Of a DNA stretch of 8,277 bases, positions 6,926 through 8,277 are shown one piece after another. A program made the position numbers and the translations under genes. Numbering within the stretch: the first letter of the stretch is position 1; each line of letters starts with the position of its first letter. The stretch comes from Desulfobacteraceae bacterium. Lineage in GTDB: Bacteria; Desulfobacterota; Desulfobacteria; Desulfobacterales; UBA11574. The notes under the pieces were generated by a model. The model had not been told where the DNA came from. It made no database searches and worked only from the letters and a program-made list of their open reading frames with translations. Location of the stretch: assembly GCA_030671225.1 (NCBI GenBank), contig DAOVAE010000039.1, positions 1-8,277 of the forward strand. Reading direction: 5' to 3'.

Positions 6926-7573
6926 ATGGGAATAAAAGAGAGGAAAGAACGAGAAAAAGAAATAAGGCGACAACAGATAATGGTTGCAGCAAAGAGGGTT
7001 TTTTCTGATAAAAGCTTCAACAAAGCGACCATGGAAGATATTGCCAAGGAAGCAGAGCTTAGCCCCGGCACTATTTATCTTTATTTCAAGAACAAAGAAG
7101 AATTGTTTGCCTCGCTTTCCCTAAGAATTCTCCATTATATGAATATCAGGCTGGAACAAGTGCATGCCGAAAAGTTTCAAGAACCTGAACAAAAAATAAA
7201 GGCTTTGAAAGAAGCCCTGTATGAAGTGTATGAGTTTGATCCCATCGTACTTATTAACATGTTCCATCTTCAGTCAAGTGAAACACTAAAAAATTTATCG
7301 TCACCTTTACTTTCAGATATTAAAGAATTGTCCCGAAGTTCATTCAGTTCGATGGCCAAAATATTTGAAGAAGGAATAAAAAAAGGAGATTTTATTGACA
7401 GGCATCCGGTGGCGCTGGCCGACATTGTTTGGGCTTTGTTTGCAGGTGTTGTTCTCTGGGAAGAAAGTAAAAGGTTGATCGACAGCCAAAAGGATTTCTT
7501 GAAATCGACTCTTGAAATTGCATTTGAAATCTTTAGCCGTGGAATAAAAACTTATCCTGAACCTGCAAACTAA
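6926..7573 (+). CDS. TetR/AcrR-family transcriptional regulator
   Basis: A 215-residue one-component repressor. The N-terminal domain (about 13-60) is a textbook TetR helix-turn-helix: IMVAAKRVFSDKSF, KATMEDIAKEAELS, then PGTIYLYFKNKEELF with the recognition helix around 45-54. The rest is an all-helical ligand and dimer domain whose effector cannot be read from the sequence. Many similar proteins in sulfate reducers control transport or fatty-acid metabolism (family knowledge, not specific). Start: ATG 6926 gives the usual MGIKERKEREKE beginning. An in-frame ATG at 6911 adds five residues, would leave only about a 12-base leader, and neither has a clear ribosome site. The gene reads toward the OFA transporter 311 bp downstream, which is the natural candidate target. 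Confidence 0.92.
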   Translation: MGIKERKEREKEIRRQQIMVAAKRVFSDKSFNKATMEDIAKEAELSPGTIYLYFKNKEELFASLSLRILHYMNIRLEQVHAEKFQEPEQKIKALKEALYEVYEFDPIVLINMFHLQSSETLKNLSSPLLSDIKELSRSSFSSMAKIFEEGIKKGDFIDRHPVALADIVWALFAGVVLWEESKRLIDSQKDFLKSTLEIAFEIFSRGIKTYPEPAN

Positions 7574-7577
7574 AATT

Positions 7578-7619
7578 AGGTAACAGGTCACAGGGTTTGG
7601 GGATCAGGGGTCAGGGTAA
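7578..7619 (+). repeat. G-rich degenerate 7-bp-period array after tetR
   Basis: Six consecutive heptamers can be read: AGGTAAC, AGGTCAC, AGGGTTT, GGGGATC, AGGGGTC and AGGGTAA. They begin 4 bp after the stop codon. The unit differs from the CCTAAAA type at 4068 and 4611, but the period, the degeneracy and the position straight after a stop codon are the same. The strand bias (G on the coding strand) is strong over these 42 bases. Confidence 0.65.
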
Positions 7620-7649
7620 AGCTTAACATTTTGTTTATAACTGCCAAAG

Positions 7650-7845
7650 TGCAATAGAATGCGGCGTTTTTTAACCTCTAATAGAAAGGAGGTGATGGTA
7701 CAGATCTGCTATGGAAAAGGAGTAAGAACCGGATCGTACTGAACCGCCGCATGATCAGTACCAATTCCTTTCTTCCATTGGCTATGGTCTATTGCAACCG
7801 GAGATTTTGAGGATGGTTTGATACTGCAAGGCCCCATACTCCGGT
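7650..7845 (+). promoter_or_regulatory. Structured leader of the OFA transporter, unassigned regulatory RNA candidate
   Basis: Several complementary segments nest into one fold. TGCAATAGA 7650-7658 pairs with 7788-7796 (9 bp); AGAAAGGA 7683-7690 with 7766-7773 (8 bp); GGTAC 7697-7701 with 7758-7762, continued by GATC 7703-7706 with 7753-7756 and TGC 7707-7709 with 7749-7751. A second hairpin, ACCGGAG 7797-7803 with 7839-7845, starts at the very next base after the first helix. A competing pair, ATGCGGCG 7659-7666 with 7745-7752, cannot form together with the inner helix, as in a two-state switch. I recognise no known riboswitch class. Whether all of it is transcribed depends on the promoter, which could be TATAAC 7636-7641 or TAGAAT 7655-7660. 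The second would leave out the first arm. Confidence 0.5.
7695..7742 (+). CDS. Possible 15-codon leader peptide
   Basis: The mini-frame encodes MVQICYGKGVRTGSY and stops at TGA 7740-7742. It is preceded by AGAAAGGAGGTGAT (7683-7696), which complements the universal 3' end of 16S rRNA over its whole length, but the ATG overlaps the end of that match, leaving only two bases after AGGAGG. It lies inside the structured transporter leader, and its ribosome site (7683-7690) is one arm of a predicted helix. It may be a leader peptide or a chance frame. Only comparison with relatives would decide. Confidence 0.25.
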   Translation: MVQICYGKGVRTGSY

Positions 7846-7884
7846 ACTAAACCACAATATTTTCAAACTTAAGGAGGTTTACTA

Positions 7885-8277
7885 ATGCCAAAGTATGCCA
7901 AAGGGTTTAACCAACCGGTAGATGTTCTTCCCGGAAGAGCATGGGCCGTAATTTTAGCAGGAACGACCATCAATTTATGCCTTGGATGTCTGTACGCCTG
8001 GTCGGTCTGGCTCAAGTACTTAACCAATGACGCCTATATGAAAGCCCACGGCTGGGCCGGTGCCCTCACAGCCGAGCCTGATTCTACCCCCCAGTCTTTG
8101 TGTATCTTAATTTTCGCACTGCTCATGATTCCCGGTGGGAAGATCCAGGACAAATACGGTCCTTCTGTCGCCGGAACAATCGGAGCCGTATTCATGGGTC
8201 TTGGTTTACTTATAGCCGGTACGGCCCACTCTTACGCCGGGATCCTCTGGGGCTTCGGTGTGGGCGGCGGTATCGCC
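7885..8277 (+). CDS. OFA-family MFS transporter (N-terminal part, cut by window edge)
   Basis: The first 131 residues of an inner-membrane major facilitator of the oxalate/formate antiporter (OFA) family. Seen: a short hydrophilic N-terminus; membrane segment 1 at about 20-43 containing LGCLYAWSVW, a family hallmark; a loop; segment 2 at about 70-84; the MFS motif A between segments 2 and 3, G85-K-I-Q-D89-K-Y-G92; segment 3 at about 95-113; and the start of segment 4. Full proteins have 12 segments and over 400 residues, so most is missing. The family moves small carboxylates such as oxalate, formate, pyruvate or related anions, and the substrate here cannot be told. The start is firm: AAGGAGG (7871-7877) sits 7 bases before ATG 7885. 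The base composition is more GC-rich than in the preceding genes. Likely controlled by the TetR gene upstream and by the long leader (inference). Confidence 0.9.
   Translation, partial: MPKYAKGFNQPVDVLPGRAWAVILAGTTINLCLGCLYAWSVWLKYLTNDAYMKAHGWAGALTAEPDSTPQSLCILIFALLMIPGGKIQDKYGPSVAGTIGAVFMGLGLLIAGTAHSYAGILWGFGVGGGIA

Noticed and set aside
6788..6973. Minus-strand frame of 61 codons rich in Phe, Tyr and Ser
   Set aside because: Low-complexity translation of AT-rich DNA that overlaps the tetR promoter and start.
7683..7762. Fluoride (crcB) or c-di-GMP (GEMM) riboswitch
   Set aside because: GGTGATGG and TGATCAGTACC look superficially like parts of the fluoride motif, but the helix order does not match and the downstream gene is not a fluoride exporter. 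The GEMM core is absent.

Overview
The window reads as a chromosomal segment of a Desulfobacterota (deltaproteobacterial, Desulfobacteraceae-like) bacterium. This is inferred from an MglA very close to the Myxococcus type, a lactate-dehydrogenase-like malate dehydrogenase, AT-rich intergenic DNA full of small repeats, and an OFA-family transporter. No taxonomic marker gene is present, so the assignment is an inference.

Layout. (1) 1-756, minus strand: the first 252 residues of malate dehydrogenase, running off the left edge. (2) 757-1141: divergent intergenic region carrying a 135-bp MITE-like element with 17-bp terminal inverted repeats and a 5-bp target duplication, inserted just upstream of the mdh ribosome binding site. 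(3) 1142-4487, plus strand: four genes that look like one signalling unit, namely a TPR protein with a C-terminal beta-rich domain, an MglA-type small GTPase, a PATAN (DUF4388) protein with two cyclic-nucleotide-binding-like domains, and a single-domain PilZ protein with an intact c-di-GMP motif. (4) 4068-4142 and 4488-4697, around the PilZ gene: a nest of 7-bp-period repeats, hairpins and a 40-bp direct repeat. (5) 4698-6537: purC overlapping by 11 bp a ParB-like protein that has no ParA beside it. (6) 6538-6925: AT-rich spacer with repeated GTTACT motifs and a promoter overlapped by an inverted repeat. (7) 6926-7573: a TetR-family regulator, followed by a second kind of 7-bp-period array. 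(8) 7574-7884: a long leader with several mutually consistent long-range complementary segments and a possible 15-codon peptide. (9) 7885-8277: the start of an OFA-family MFS transporter, running off the right edge.

How the genes may work together. MglA in Myxococcus sets cell polarity and controls type IV pili and gliding. PATAN and PilZ domains are both tied to pilus motors and c-di-GMP in other bacteria. The 1142-4487 group is therefore most simply a polarity or surface-motility control module, but it lacks a visible MglB (roadblock) GAP. The TetR gene and the transporter point the same way and may form a regulator-target pair, with extra control in the structured leader. mdh, purC and the ParB-like gene look like independent housekeeping or orphan functions.

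The strongest candidates for something not yet described are the structured transporter leader with its embedded mini-ORF, the purC-coupled orphan ParB-like protein, the MglA/PATAN/PilZ module without MglB, and the family of 7-bp-period arrays that start right after stop codons.
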